From assembly GCA_017744915.1 (NCBI GenBank), contig JAGIAH010000009.1:372001-436000 (forward strand): a DNA stretch of 64,000 bases. The letters are read 5' to 3'. Position 1 is the stretch's first letter. The number at the start of each line of letters is the position of its first letter. Shown here one piece after another: positions 9,201 to 16,995 of this stretch. The stretch comes from Agrobacterium tumefaciens (GTDB taxonomy: Bacteria > Pseudomonadota > Alphaproteobacteria > Rhizobiales > Rhizobiaceae). Below the pieces are notes generated by a model. The model was given only the letters and a program-made list of their open reading frames with translations. It searched no databases and was not told the DNA's origin. A program made the position numbers and the translations under genes.

Positions 9201-10409
9201 ATGACCGACGTTTACATTTACGACCATGTCCGCACCCCGCGCGGACGCGGCAAGAAGGATGGCAGCCTGCATGAGGTGCCCTCCGTTCGCCTGGCCGCCA
9301 AGACGCTGGAAGCCATCCGCGACCGCAACGGGCTCGACACCTCTGCTGTCGATGACATCATCATGGGCTGCGTCGATCCTGTCATGGATGCCGGCGCGGT
9401 GATCCCGAAGGCGGCTGCCTTCGAGGCCGGTTATTCCAACAGGGCGCCGGGCATGCAGATCTCGCGTTTCTGCGCCTCGGGTCTCGATGCCATCAACTTC
9501 GCGGCCGGCAAGGTCAAGGCCGGTTCGGACGACATCGTCATCGCCGGCGGTGTGGAAAGCATGTCGCGCGTCGGCATGGGCATGTCGGGTGGCGCCTGGT
9601 ACATGGACCCCTCGGTCAACTTCCCGGCCTTCTTCATGCCGCAGGGCGTGTCGGCCGATCTCATCGCCACCAAATATGGTTTCTCCCGCGACGATGTGGA
9701 CGCCTATGCCGTCGAAAGCCAGAAGCGCGCGGCGCATGCCTGGGAAAAGGGCTATTTCAACAAATCAGTCATTCCGGTGAAGGACCAGAACGGCCTGACG
9801 ATCCTCGACCGCGACGAACATATGCGTCCCGGCACGGACATGCAGGCGCTGGCCTCGCTCAACCCGTCCTTCCAGATGCCGGGCGAAATGGGCGGCTTCG
9901 AAGCTGTCGGCATCATGGCACATCCGGAAGTGGAGCGGATCAACTATGTGCACCATGCCGGCAACTCCTCCGGCATCGTTGATGGTGCTGCCGCCGTGCT
10001 GGTCGGCTCCAGGGCTGGCGGCGAGGCGATGGGTGTCAAACCGCGTGCTCGTATCAGGGCTTTCGCCAATATCGGCTCCGATCCGGCGCTGATGCTGACC
10101 GGTCCGGTGGACGTCACCGAGAAGCTTCTGAAAAAGACCGGAATGTCGATTGCCGATATCGATCTTTTCGAACTCAACGAGGCCTTTGCGGCCGTCGTGC
10201 TGCGTTACATGCAGGCCTTCGACATCGACCATGGCAAGATGAACGTCAATGGCGGCGCCATCGCCATGGGCCATCCGCTCGGTGCAACCGGCGCGATGAT
10301 CCTCGGCACGGTGCTGGACGAGCTGGAGCGGCGCGATCTCAACACCGCGCTCGTCACGCTCTGCATCGGCGCGGGCATGGGCACGGCGACGGTTATCGAG
10401 CGCGTTTAA
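9201..10409 (+). CDS. fadA: Acetyl-CoA C-acyltransferase (3-ketoacyl-CoA thiolase)
   Basis: A 402-residue thiolase that cleaves 3-ketoacyl-CoA with CoA in the last step of beta-oxidation. The nucleophilic Cys91 is in [10 protein letters not shown], the active-site His358 in [15 protein letters not shown], and the second Cys388 in CIGAGMG. The ATG at 9201 follows AAGGGAGAGAG. It lies between the small wHTH gene and the bifunctional fadJ-type gene, so it probably forms the complex partner of the latter. Confidence 0.92.
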   Translation: MTDVYIYDHVRTPRGRGKKDGSLHEVPSVRLAAKTLEAIRDRNGLDTSAVDDIIMGCVDPVMDAGAVIPKAAAFEAGYSNRAPGMQISRFCASGLDAINFAAGKVKAGSDDIVIAGGVESMSRVGMGMSGGAWYMDPSVNFPAFFMPQGVSADLIATKYGFSRDDVDAYAVESQKRAAHAWEKGYFNKSVIPVKDQNGLTILDRDEHMRPGTDMQALASLNPSFQMPGEMGGFEAVGIMAHPEVERINYVHHAGNSSGIVDGAAAVLVGSRAGGEAMGVKPRARIRAFANIGSDPALMLTGPVDVTEKLLKKTGMSIADIDLFELNEAFAAVVLRYMQAFDIDHGKMNVNGGAIAMGHPLGATGAMILGTVLDELERRDLNTALVTLCIGAGMGTATVIERV

Positions 10410-10433
10410 GGCAGCGGCAACACTCCCGCTTCC

Positions 10434-10503
10434 GTCATCCTCGGGCTTGACCCGAGGATCCATGCCAGAGGTGCTGGATGGTCGGGTCAAGCCCGACCAT
10501 GAC
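10434..10503. repeat. RIME-like double palindrome between thiolase and fadJ
   Basis: Two hairpins lie back to back. Arms ATCCTCGGG (10437-10445) and CCCGAGGAT (10451-10459) enclose loop CTTGA. Arms ATGGTCGGG (10478-10486) and CCCGACCAT (10492-10500) enclose loop TCAAG. The two loops are complementary, and outer GTCAT (10434) and ATGAC (10499) also pair, so the whole 70 bp can fold as one long inverted repeat. This matches the style of the rhizobial intergenic mosaic elements (RIME). Confidence 0.7.
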
Positions 10504-10553
10504 GTAAAGGTAGAGTTCGCCGCGTCGCGAAATTCAGGGAAGAGGAATCCCAA

Positions 10554-12770
10554 ATGAGCACTTATACCAATTTCACCATCGAGACGGATGCAGACGGCAT
10601 TGCGCTTGTCACCTGGGACATGCCGGAAAAATCCATGAACGTCTTCACGTCAGGGGTGATGGACGAGCTGAACACCATTGTTGACGCGACTGTCGCTGAT
10701 AGCGCCGTCAAGGGCGTCGTCTTCACTTCCGGCAAGAGCACGTTTTCCGGCGGCGCCGATCTTTCGATGATCAAGTCGATGTTCTCCTTCTACAATGACG
10801 AGAAGGCGAAGAACCCGGATCAGGCGGCGGCAAAGCTGTTCGAACTGGTCGGCCGCATGACGGGCCTGTTCCGCAAGATCGAGACCAATGGCAAACCCTG
10901 GGTCTCGGCCATCAACGGCACCTGCATGGGTGGGGCTTTCGAATTGTCGCTCGCCTGCCACGGTCGCGTGGCCTCCAGCGCCAAGAGCCTCAAGATCGCC
11001 CTGCCGGAAGTCAAGGTCGGCATATTCCCCGGCGCCGGCGGCACCCAGCGCGTCTCGCGCCTGACGGATGCTCAATCCGCCTTGCAGATGATGACCACCG
11101 GCCAGTCGCTGACCGGCGCGCGCGCCAAGGCCATGGGGCTGGTGCATCAGGTGGTGGAGCCGGATCAGCTGGTTGCGACCGCAAAGCAGATGATCAAGGA
11201 CGGCCTGAAGCCGGTTGCGCCCTGGGATGAAAAGGGCTTCAAGGCCCCCGGCGGCGGCATCTGGACGCCGGCCGCAGCCCAGCTCTGGCCGGCCGCCCCC
11301 GCCATCCTGCGCCGCGAAAGTGCCGGTAACTATCCGGCTGCACTTGCCATCCTCAAATGCGTTTATGAAGGCCTGCAATTGCCCTTCGATACGGCGCTGA
11401 AGGTGGAGCAGCGTTATTTCACCGAAATCCTTCGCTCGAAGGAAGCCTTCGGCATGATCCGCTCGCTGTTCATTTCCATGCAGGAACTGGGCAAGGGCGC
11501 GCGCCGCCCGGCCGGCCAGCCGAAGACGGAGTTCAGGAAGGTCGGCGTCGTTGGCGCGGGCTTCATGGGCGCTGCCGTGGCTTACGTCACCGCCGCAGCC
11601 GGCATTCCCGTGACGCTGGTGGATCGCGATCAGGAAGCGGCCGACAAGGGCAAGGGCCATTGCGAGGAAAGCGTCAAGGCTGCCATCGGCAAGGGCAGGC
11701 TGACGCAGGATGAGGGCAAGGCCTTGCTCGACCTCGTCACCCCAACGGCGGATTACAAGGCGCTCGCCGATGCCGATCTCGTCATCGAAGCCGTCTTCGA
11801 GGACCGCGACGTGAAGAAGGCCGTCATCGAGGCTGTGGAAGCCGTGCTGCCGGAAGGCGCGATCTTCGCCTCCAACACCTCCACTTTGCCAATCACGGGG
11901 CTTGCCAAGAACTCGAAGCGCCCGACCGATTTCATCGGCATCCATTTCTTCTCGCCGGTCGAGAAGATGATGCTGACGGAAGTGATCCTCGGCAAGGAAA
12001 CCGGCGACAAGGCACTCGCCGTCGCGCTGGATTATGTCGCGAAGATCAAGAAGACGCCGATCGTCGTCAACGATACGCGCGGTTTCTTCGTCAATCGCTG
12101 CGTGCTGCGTTACATGGCGGAAAGCTACGACATGCTGATCGAAGGCGTGCCCGCCGCGATGATCGAAAATGCCGCGAAATTCGCCGGCATGCCGGTCGGC
12201 CCGCTGGCGCTGAACGACGAGGTGGCGATCGATCTTTCCTACAAGATCCTGAAAGCCACCGTCGCCGATCTCGGCGAAAAGGCCGTCGATCCGCGCCATA
12301 TGGAGCTGGTGAAGAAGCTGGTGGAAGGCGAGGGCCGTTTTGGTCGCAAGAATGCCAAGGGCTTTTACGATTACCCGCCAAAGCCCGCCAAGAAATCCCT
12401 CTGGCCCGGCCTGAAGGATCTCTATCCCCAGCAGAAGCCTGAGGACGTGGATATGGAGGTGCTGAAACAGCGCTTCCTCGTCACCGTGGCGCTGGAAGCC
12501 GCCCGTACGGTGGAAGAAGGCATCGTTACCGATCCACGCGAGGCGGATGTCGGCTCCATCCTCGGTTTCGGCTTCGCGCCCTATACCGGCGGCGCGCTGT
12601 CCTACATTGACGGCATGGGCGTGAAGAACTTCGTCGCGCTGGCCGAGAAGCTCAGCGAAGCCTACGGCCCGCGCTTCAAGCCGACGCCGCTGCTGAAGGA
12701 CATGGCCGCAAAGGGCGAGACCTTCTACGGTCGTTTCGACCCCTACGCCAGCGCCGCGAAAGCGGCATAA
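10554..12770 (+). CDS. fadJ: Bifunctional enoyl-CoA hydratase / 3-hydroxyacyl-CoA dehydrogenase
   Basis: A 738-residue multifunctional beta-oxidation enzyme. Residues 1 to about 300 form the crotonase fold (SGGADLSM oxyanion loop near 64, then ACHGRVAS and LPEVKVGIFPGAGGTQR). The NAD-binding fold begins near 327 with VGVVGAGFMGAAVA. The catalytic His lies in GIHFFSPVEKM (about 465), and a C-terminal helical domain follows from about 510. It hydrates enoyl-CoA and oxidises the 3-hydroxy product, feeding the thiolase encoded just upstream. The RIME-like repeat separates it from the thiolase gene, but same-strand order and the terminator after it indicate one operon. Confidence 0.93.
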   Translation: MSTYTNFTIETDADGIALVTWDMPEKSMNVFTSGVMDELNTIVDATVADSAVKGVVFTSGKSTFSGGADLSMIKSMFSFYNDEKAKNPDQAAAKLFELVGRMTGLFRKIETNGKPWVSAINGTCMGGAFELSLACHGRVASSAKSLKIALPEVKVGIFPGAGGTQRVSRLTDAQSALQMMTTGQSLTGARAKAMGLVHQVVEPDQLVATAKQMIKDGLKPVAPWDEKGFKAPGGGIWTPAAAQLWPAAPAILRRESAGNYPAALAILKCVYEGLQLPFDTALKVEQRYFTEILRSKEAFGMIRSLFISMQELGKGARRPAGQPKTEFRKVGVVGAGFMGAAVAYVTAAAGIPVTLVDRDQEAADKGKGHCEESVKAAIGKGRLTQDEGKALLDLVTPTADYKALADADLVIEAVFEDRDVKKAVIEAVEAVLPEGAIFASNTSTLPITGLAKNSKRPTDFIGIHFFSPVEKMMLTEVILGKETGDKALAVALDYVAKIKKTPIVVNDTRGFFVNRCVLRYMAESYDMLIEGVPAAMIENAAKFAGMPVGPLALNDEVAIDLSYKILKATVADLGEKAVDPRHMELVKKLVEGEGRFGRKNAKGFYDYPPKPAKKSLWPGLKDLYPQQKPEDVDMEVLKQRFLVTVALEAARTVEEGIVTDPREADVGSILGFGFAPYTGGALSYIDGMGVKNFVALAEKLSEAYGPRFKPTPLLKDMAAKGETFYGRFDPYASAAKAA

Positions 12771-12790
12771 GACACCAAGGCGGACCATGG

Positions 12791-12815
12791 AACAGGCCCT
12801 TCGGGGCCTGTTTTA
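12791..12815 (+). terminator. Rho-independent terminator of the fad operon
   Basis: An 8-bp stem ACAGGCCC (12792-12799) / GGGCCTGT (12804-12811) closed by a TTCG tetraloop, the especially stable UUCG type, followed by TTTATT. It lies 21 bp after the fadJ stop. Confidence 0.85.
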
Positions 12816-12926
12816 TTATGCGGATGCCATCGCTTTTCGTGCATCCTTTGCCGGGCTGAGGCGTTGAAAAGCGTGACCGGGCAAAACGCCCACAGCCACG
12901 CAATCAGCACGCCTCAGGAGACAGCG

Positions 12927-13358
12927 ATGAAAGCACCACTGCGATCCCACGGTTTCGACAAGCCCTCGGACCTTGATGACCATCTGGCCGAACTGGACGA
13001 AGAGGCTGAGGCAAGGGCCGCGGAAGCACAGGCGGAAAAACCCGCAGCAAAGAGAACGCGTGCTGCCGATGCCATCGACCCGAAGCTGCGCGCCGAGCTG
13101 GATGAACTTCGCAAAGAGGTCGACAGGATCCGCCGCGATGTCAAACGGCTGGAGGCCGCCCGGCATTCCCGCCACAGGCCCGCACAGCCGCAGCATGAAC
13201 GCGACCGCGAGAATTCCCGCCTGATGACCGTGGTGCGCTCCGTTGCCGTCACATCGCTCGCAAGCCGCATCTTCGCGTCTTCGCCCGTCATGGCGGCGCT
13301 GGTGGCCGTGGTGCCGTTCGCGCTTGGCCTCGCCATCCGGCGCAGCGAAGGGGCATAG
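12927..13358 (+). CDS. Hypothetical protein with charged coiled coil and C-terminal hydrophobic segment
   Basis: A 143-residue protein. Residues 15-90 are highly charged and helical (EEAEARAAEAQAEKP, then ELRKEVDRIRRDVKRLE), predicting a coiled coil. Residues about 100-136 contain a hydrophobic segment (SSPVMAALVAVVPFALGL) that could be a membrane anchor. The ATG at 12927 was chosen over an earlier one because CAGGAG lies 6 bp upstream. I do not recognise the family. It stands alone between the fad operon and tRNA-Phe. Confidence 0.6.
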   Translation: MKAPLRSHGFDKPSDLDDHLAELDEEAEARAAEAQAEKPAAKRTRAADAIDPKLRAELDELRKEVDRIRRDVKRLEAARHSRHRPAQPQHERDRENSRLMTVVRSVAVTSLASRIFASSPVMAALVAVVPFALGLAIRRSEGA

Positions 13359-13640
13359 CCGCGGCCGACGCGGGCGCCCGTTCGCCCGGATCGGTCTTGC
13401 CCGCACCCCGGCTGCGGGCGGATGCGTGAGGTGCGGCGGATGCCCGATAGCGGATTTTCCCTTGCAATCCGGCCTTTGCAGGGCACACATTTCAGCCATC
13501 CACAGGCACCGTGAAAAAACTGTCAAAAAACTTCGCGATGGCGCTTGCCATGTCCGAACAAGATGTTATAACCCCGCTCACTTTCGGGGCACCAAACAGC
13601 CCTGACCGCCAAAAGCGGAGGTTCTTCAAGGACCTGAAGT

Positions 13641-13716
13641 GCCCGGATAGCTCAGTTGGTAGAGCAGCGGATTGAAAATCCGCGTGTCGGTGGTTCAAAT
13701 CCGCCTCCGGGCACCA
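13641..13716 (+). tRNA. tRNA-Phe (GAA)
   Basis: A complete 76-nt cloverleaf: acceptor arms GCCCGGA/TCCGGGC with ACCA encoded, a D-arm with AGTTGGTAGA, anticodon loop TTGAAAA (anticodon GAA) and a T-arm with GGTTCAAAT. Its 3' 45 nt are duplicated at 16889-16935, which marks it as the attachment site of the following island. Confidence 0.97.
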
Positions 13717-13718
13717 TT
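13672..13718 (+). repeat. Left attachment repeat (attL) inside tRNA-Phe
   Basis: A 47-bp direct repeat running from the anticodon loop through the CCA end plus TT. It is identical to 16889-16935 except at one position (G at 13684, A at 16901, the first base of the variable loop). The two copies are 3217 bp apart. Confidence 0.9.
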
Positions 13719-13928
13719 AATTACCTAAAATAATTTTTTTTAAAAAAACCTTTGATCCCGCTTTCGCTGGAAATACCCTAGTACGCATATAGTTGCTCCC
13801 TAAAAAATGCTCTTTTCCGCCAGCGCTCCTTTGCCTGTACGGGTTGCAGGTTAGCCGCTGGATTTGCTTGCCGAGCAGCCCTTAAGGGGTTACTTCTGCG
13901 ATGAAGCTCAAATCTATTTAGGTGATGA
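13717..13928 (+). promoter_or_regulatory. Leader region of the island operon with a perfect 10-bp palindrome
   Basis: A 212-bp non-coding stretch between tRNA-Phe and the NYN gene. It starts with a long A/T tract (13722-13750) that probably also terminates tRNA transcription, and contains the perfect palindrome CCCTTAAGGG at 13879-13888, about 40 bp before the first start codon. The palindrome is a candidate operator. No clear -35/-10 pair stands out. Confidence 0.4.
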
Positions 13929-14585
13929 TTGAATATCCGAACGCAGAAGAGTTCCCAGCCGGTGCGGGTGGTTGCTTTGGTTGACTGGAATTCGCAGATA
14001 CACGCTGCCCGTCCGGGCATCGGGTCGGAAATAGAATTAGCTAAAAGAACTCTAGATTATGTCGGGAGAGTAATCGGACGAGCGCTAGCGCAAACGCGTC
14101 AAGAAACACGGTTTGATGTTTCACTACGTCTCTATCACGGCTGGCACAAAGGCTTCGAGGCGACGGCGCGACGTAGAGCAATGACCACCGTCATTGCCGA
14201 AACCGATTTCGTCGCTCTTTCGTGTAAAGGAAATGTCTCAATACGAGATAACGTACAGTTCGGCGACCAATTAAATTCAGCTTCAAGCAAGAGGATTCAT
14301 ACTCGACTCAATTGCCACCTTCCCAACACCCTTCGGAATTTATCAGGTGCAGGCGGAGAAGTTGAAGAAAAGATGGTGGATACAGCGATAGCGAGCGATA
14401 TTGTAGATATTGCTCATCGTGAGCCTTCCAACTGGATTTTAGTTCTGGGCGAGGATGACGATCTAGTGCCGCCCTTGTTAGTAGCTGAGCCGATGGTTGC
14501 AGCTCATAATGGTAACATCTTGCTCGTTCGCCGTAGGTCGGGCGAGCCATTTTTGAAGCTTCAAGATATTTGGTGTGCGATATGA
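13929..14585 (+). CDS. NYN-domain (PIN-like) predicted ribonuclease
   Basis: A 218-residue protein starting at TTG 13929 (alternative GTG at 13962). It has the four acidic positions of a NYN/PIN-like nuclease: VALVDWN (Asp19, Asn21), KMVDTAIASDIVD (Asp151, Asp157) and ILVLGEDDDLVPPL (Asp176, Asp178). A complete acidic set predicts an active metal-dependent RNase. No membrane segment or DNA-binding domain is seen. Its stop overlaps the ATG of the NTPase gene by 4 bp, so the two are translationally coupled and very likely act together. I infer an effector role in a defence or toxin-like system. Codon use is AT-rich compared with the chromosome, which fits transfer. Confidence 0.75.
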   Translation: MNIRTQKSSQPVRVVALVDWNSQIHAARPGIGSEIELAKRTLDYVGRVIGRALAQTRQETRFDVSLRLYHGWHKGFEATARRRAMTTVIAETDFVALSCKGNVSIRDNVQFGDQLNSASSKRIHTRLNCHLPNTLRNLSGAGGEVEEKMVDTAIASDIVDIAHREPSNWILVLGEDDDLVPPLLVAEPMVAAHNGNILLVRRRSGEPFLKLQDIWCAI

Positions 14586-16813
14586 TCGACCAAGCAGATT
14601 TGGTACGTGATCTCTCTTTGTTCGCGGATTTGGGTACTGAACCGCCGCAAGTGATTGCTACGGTAGGCGGATTTAAGGTAGCTTTTTCCCGAGATGGGCA
14701 GGCTGTCGAGCTAATTTTCAGCGCCAAAGCTGAGGATATTATTGAGAGCTCCGATGGTAAAACGACCGCTCATAGAAGCTTTAAAGCGCTTCTGGCATCA
14801 CCACTGTTCGCCGACTTAGGTCGGTGGGCTGACGGCCAGGTGATGCAACTTCAGCAGCGCGCATTAAGTGAAAACATTCCAATTCATGGACGCATATCGG
14901 TTAGCGGTGAAGCCGGGACCATCGAGTTACTCGATCAAGCAATTACTGCTGACGAAACAGCATTAAGTAAAGTATTGGTAACACTTATAGACGGCCCGGC
15001 GGGTATAGGTAAGACTGCCCTTTTGCGTCAACTCGCCTATCGTAGAGCATCAAATTACCGTTCGGACCAAAAGCCTCTTCTTTTGCATGTCGAAAGCCGG
15101 GGCCGCATGTTGCAGAATTTGACTGACCTGATGGCGTTCAGCCTTCAAACTCTGCGGCTGCGTGTGACCTATGATCAGATACCTGTTCTTGTGCGACATG
15201 GCCTAGTTGCGCTTGCTATCGATGGCTTTGATGAGTTGGGCGATCCGAGCGGTTACGATCTGGCATGGGCTCAAGTCAATGAGCTAATTAATAACTCTCG
15301 GGGCCACGGTAGCCTAATCTTAGCTGGACGTGAAACATTTATCGGCGAGGGACGCATGAAAGGTGCGTTGACTGCATTAGATGAAAATGTGGATCGATTG
15401 CAGACATTTAGTCTGCTGCCACCCTCGGTGGATGTAGCCAAAGCATGGTTGCGTGAGAACGGGTGGAGTGCCGATATCTTCAATCGTCAAGAAGTTGAAG
15501 CCCTATTTGAAGAAGGCTCTTACGCTTTACGCCCCTTCTTTCTCAAGGAGCTCACACAGGAAGGGGTTTCAACGCAGATAAGTGAGGGCGTCGTAGGTGA
15601 TCTTCTACAATTTCTTATTGATACGATGATCGACCGCGAAACGAAAAAGTTCGGAGAGGATATCGAGGCGGCGACAACGTACGAACAACGTTGTGTGTTT
15701 CTGAGGACATTCTTGGAAGAAGTCGCTCGTGATATGGCTGACAATCAAACTGACGCCATCCCAGGAGACACACTCGGTTGGATTGCTGAGGTCGTAGCAT
15801 CGGACAATGTTTCGCCGTCATTGGCTGGAGTTCTGAAAAATAGAGCAAGCGTTGTCGCTTTCCTTACCGTGGACGAAAGGCGCGGTTACCGTAGGTTTTC
15901 AGACGGTCAAATCGGAAATTACTTTCTATCGCAGGCTACTGTTAAGGCAGTTTCCACCGGAGAAATTCCGAAGTTTGTTCGTAGGAATATATTTGGTCTG
16001 GAGTTCTTGGAAAACTTTTGTTCAGCCGTCCGAACGATGATTCAAACTCAAATCGACAGCTTTGCGGAAGCCGCTGTTGATCATATCGAAAAAGCTTCAG
16101 ACTATGACCGTTCTCGCCGAAATTTAGCGGCGCTTATCTTAGCTCTTAAAAGCGTGTGTGAGACGTCTGCGACAATCGTTATATCTAACGTGAGTATAGA
16201 TGACGCATATGTTAATGAAACAGTCAGCAGCATCATCCTTCGAAACGTGACCATTGCTCAACTGTTTGCTCGATCAACCGACTTGCGGCAGATCGAATAT
16301 CAGGAGCACGGAGTTGTCGTTTCGCTGATTGCCGATAATGGAACAATTCCTCCGGGCAAGTTCCCCATGCCTTCTTATATTGTTCTACCGGATAAGACCC
16401 TCGTCGAACAAAAGGAAAAGTCGGATTGGGTGGGTGCACAGTTTTTTTCAAAACTGGATACAGATCCAATGCCGGTCAGCGAGCTTTTGTCTCGCTTCCC
16501 GCTCTTTACTTTGCTTCATAGGCTCGCTCGAACGCGTTCGTACTGGATCAAAGAAGATGAAGATAGGGCTAGCAGGAGGATATTCGAAGATGAGAACTGG
16601 CCGGAATTAAAGGAGAAATTACTAAATCACGATCTTCTTTTGATTTCAGAAAACGTGGGTGCCGGAGGTAGGCCGGGAAACTTCTATCACCTTCGAAATA
16701 AGCAGGGACTACTATCGTTTGAGCATCCGCCTGCCGCGGTTAGACAATTTCTAGCGGACTTGTTCCTAACTAGTTACAAGAAAGCTCAGGCATCTGGGGA
16801 CAGCTTACACTAG
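14582..16813 (+). CDS. NACHT/STAND-like P-loop NTPase, predicted sensor partner of the NYN nuclease
   Basis: A 743-residue protein starting at ATG 14582, inside the stop of the NYN gene. Residues 1-130 form an unrecognised N-terminal domain. Walker A is GPAGIGKT (138-145), Walker B is LAIDGFDE with Asp214 and the NACHT-like DGxDE signature, and a sensor-1 Arg lies in LILAGR (245-250). A helical region follows, including DDAYVNET, where STAND ATPases usually keep winged-helix and sensor modules. The last 100 residues (from about 640) look like an extra wHTH-like or target-recognition domain, but no TPR, LRR or WD repeats are seen. STAND NTPases of this layout are anti-phage sensors in bacteria; here no effector domain is fused, so the upstream NYN nuclease is the likely output. 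Confidence 0.75.
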   Translation: MIDQADLVRDLSLFADLGTEPPQVIATVGGFKVAFSRDGQAVELIFSAKAEDIIESSDGKTTAHRSFKALLASPLFADLGRWADGQVMQLQQRALSENIPIHGRISVSGEAGTIELLDQAITADETALSKVLVTLIDGPAGIGKTALLRQLAYRRASNYRSDQKPLLLHVESRGRMLQNLTDLMAFSLQTLRLRVTYDQIPVLVRHGLVALAIDGFDELGDPSGYDLAWAQVNELINNSRGHGSLILAGRETFIGEGRMKGALTALDENVDRLQTFSLLPPSVDVAKAWLRENGWSADIFNRQEVEALFEEGSYALRPFFLKELTQEGVSTQISEGVVGDLLQFLIDTMIDRETKKFGEDIEAATTYEQRCVFLRTFLEEVARDMADNQTDAIPGDTLGWIAEVVASDNVSPSLAGVLKNRASVVAFLTVDERRGYRRFSDGQIGNYFLSQATVKAVSTGEIPKFVRRNIFGLEFLENFCSAVRTMIQTQIDSFAEAAVDHIEKASDYDRSRRNLAALILALKSVCETSATIVISNVSIDDAYVNETVSSIILRNVTIAQLFARSTDLRQIEYQEHGVVVSLIADNGTIPPGKFPMPSYIVLPDKTLVEQKEKSDWVGAQFFSKLDTDPMPVSELLSRFPLFTLLHRLARTRSYWIKEDEDRASRRIFEDENWPELKEKLLNHDLLLISENVGAGGRPGNFYHLRNKQGLLSFEHPPAAVRQFLADLFLTSYKKAQASGDSLH

Positions 16814-16995
16814 TTGCGCGTCAGCACATCTTTAGTGCAAAGCAGGAAGACGCAAATTAAAACAGCTGGTTGCGAGATGTTCAGCCAGTTGAAAATCCGC
16901 ATGTCGGTGGTTCAAATCCGCCTCCGGGCACCATTTCTTTCAAATTATCTTCGTTATGAATTGGTCGCTCGGTTTCTGGGCCCTATTAACGGCGC
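16814..16995. other. Right end of the island and spacer to the AlkB-like gene
   Basis: This 182-bp stretch holds about 75 bp of non-coding island DNA, the attR copy (16889-16935) and 60 bp before the GTG of the next gene. A 61-codon open frame crosses attR but encodes tRNA-derived sequence and is not a gene. No terminator hairpin is evident after the NTPase gene. Confidence 0.6.
16889..16935 (+). repeat. Right attachment repeat (attR), partial tRNA-Phe copy
   Basis: A 46/47 match to the 3' part of tRNA-Phe. It is not a functional tRNA: the 5' half is missing, and CCAG before the anticodon loop cannot pair with TCCGC. The nearest upstream bases (CAGC) match only weakly, so the repeat begins at the anticodon loop, as for many integrase crossover sites. 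Confidence 0.9.

Larger units (their letters stand above)
13672..16935. mobile_element. 3.2 kb integrase-less island at tRNA-Phe carrying a NYN-NACHT gene pair
   Basis: The segment between the two tRNA-Phe 3' repeats is visibly AT-richer than the flanks and uses AT-ending codons far more often. It encodes only two overlapping genes. No tyrosine or serine recombinase, relaxase, excisionase or transposase is present. Repeat geometry, composition and position next to a tRNA show horizontal acquisition by site-specific recombination. The recombinase must have acted in trans or been lost. Left of the genes lies a 210-bp AT-rich leader; right of them about 75 bp of non-coding DNA before attR. Confidence 0.85.

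Noticed and set aside
10650..12788. Long open frame antisense to fadJ
   Set aside because: It mirrors the codon structure of the highly GC-biased fadJ gene, has no recognisable domain and no ribosome site.
16889..16931. Second tRNA-Phe gene
   Set aside because: Only the 3' part matches. The acceptor 5' strand and D-arm are missing and the anticodon stem cannot pair, so it is an attachment repeat.
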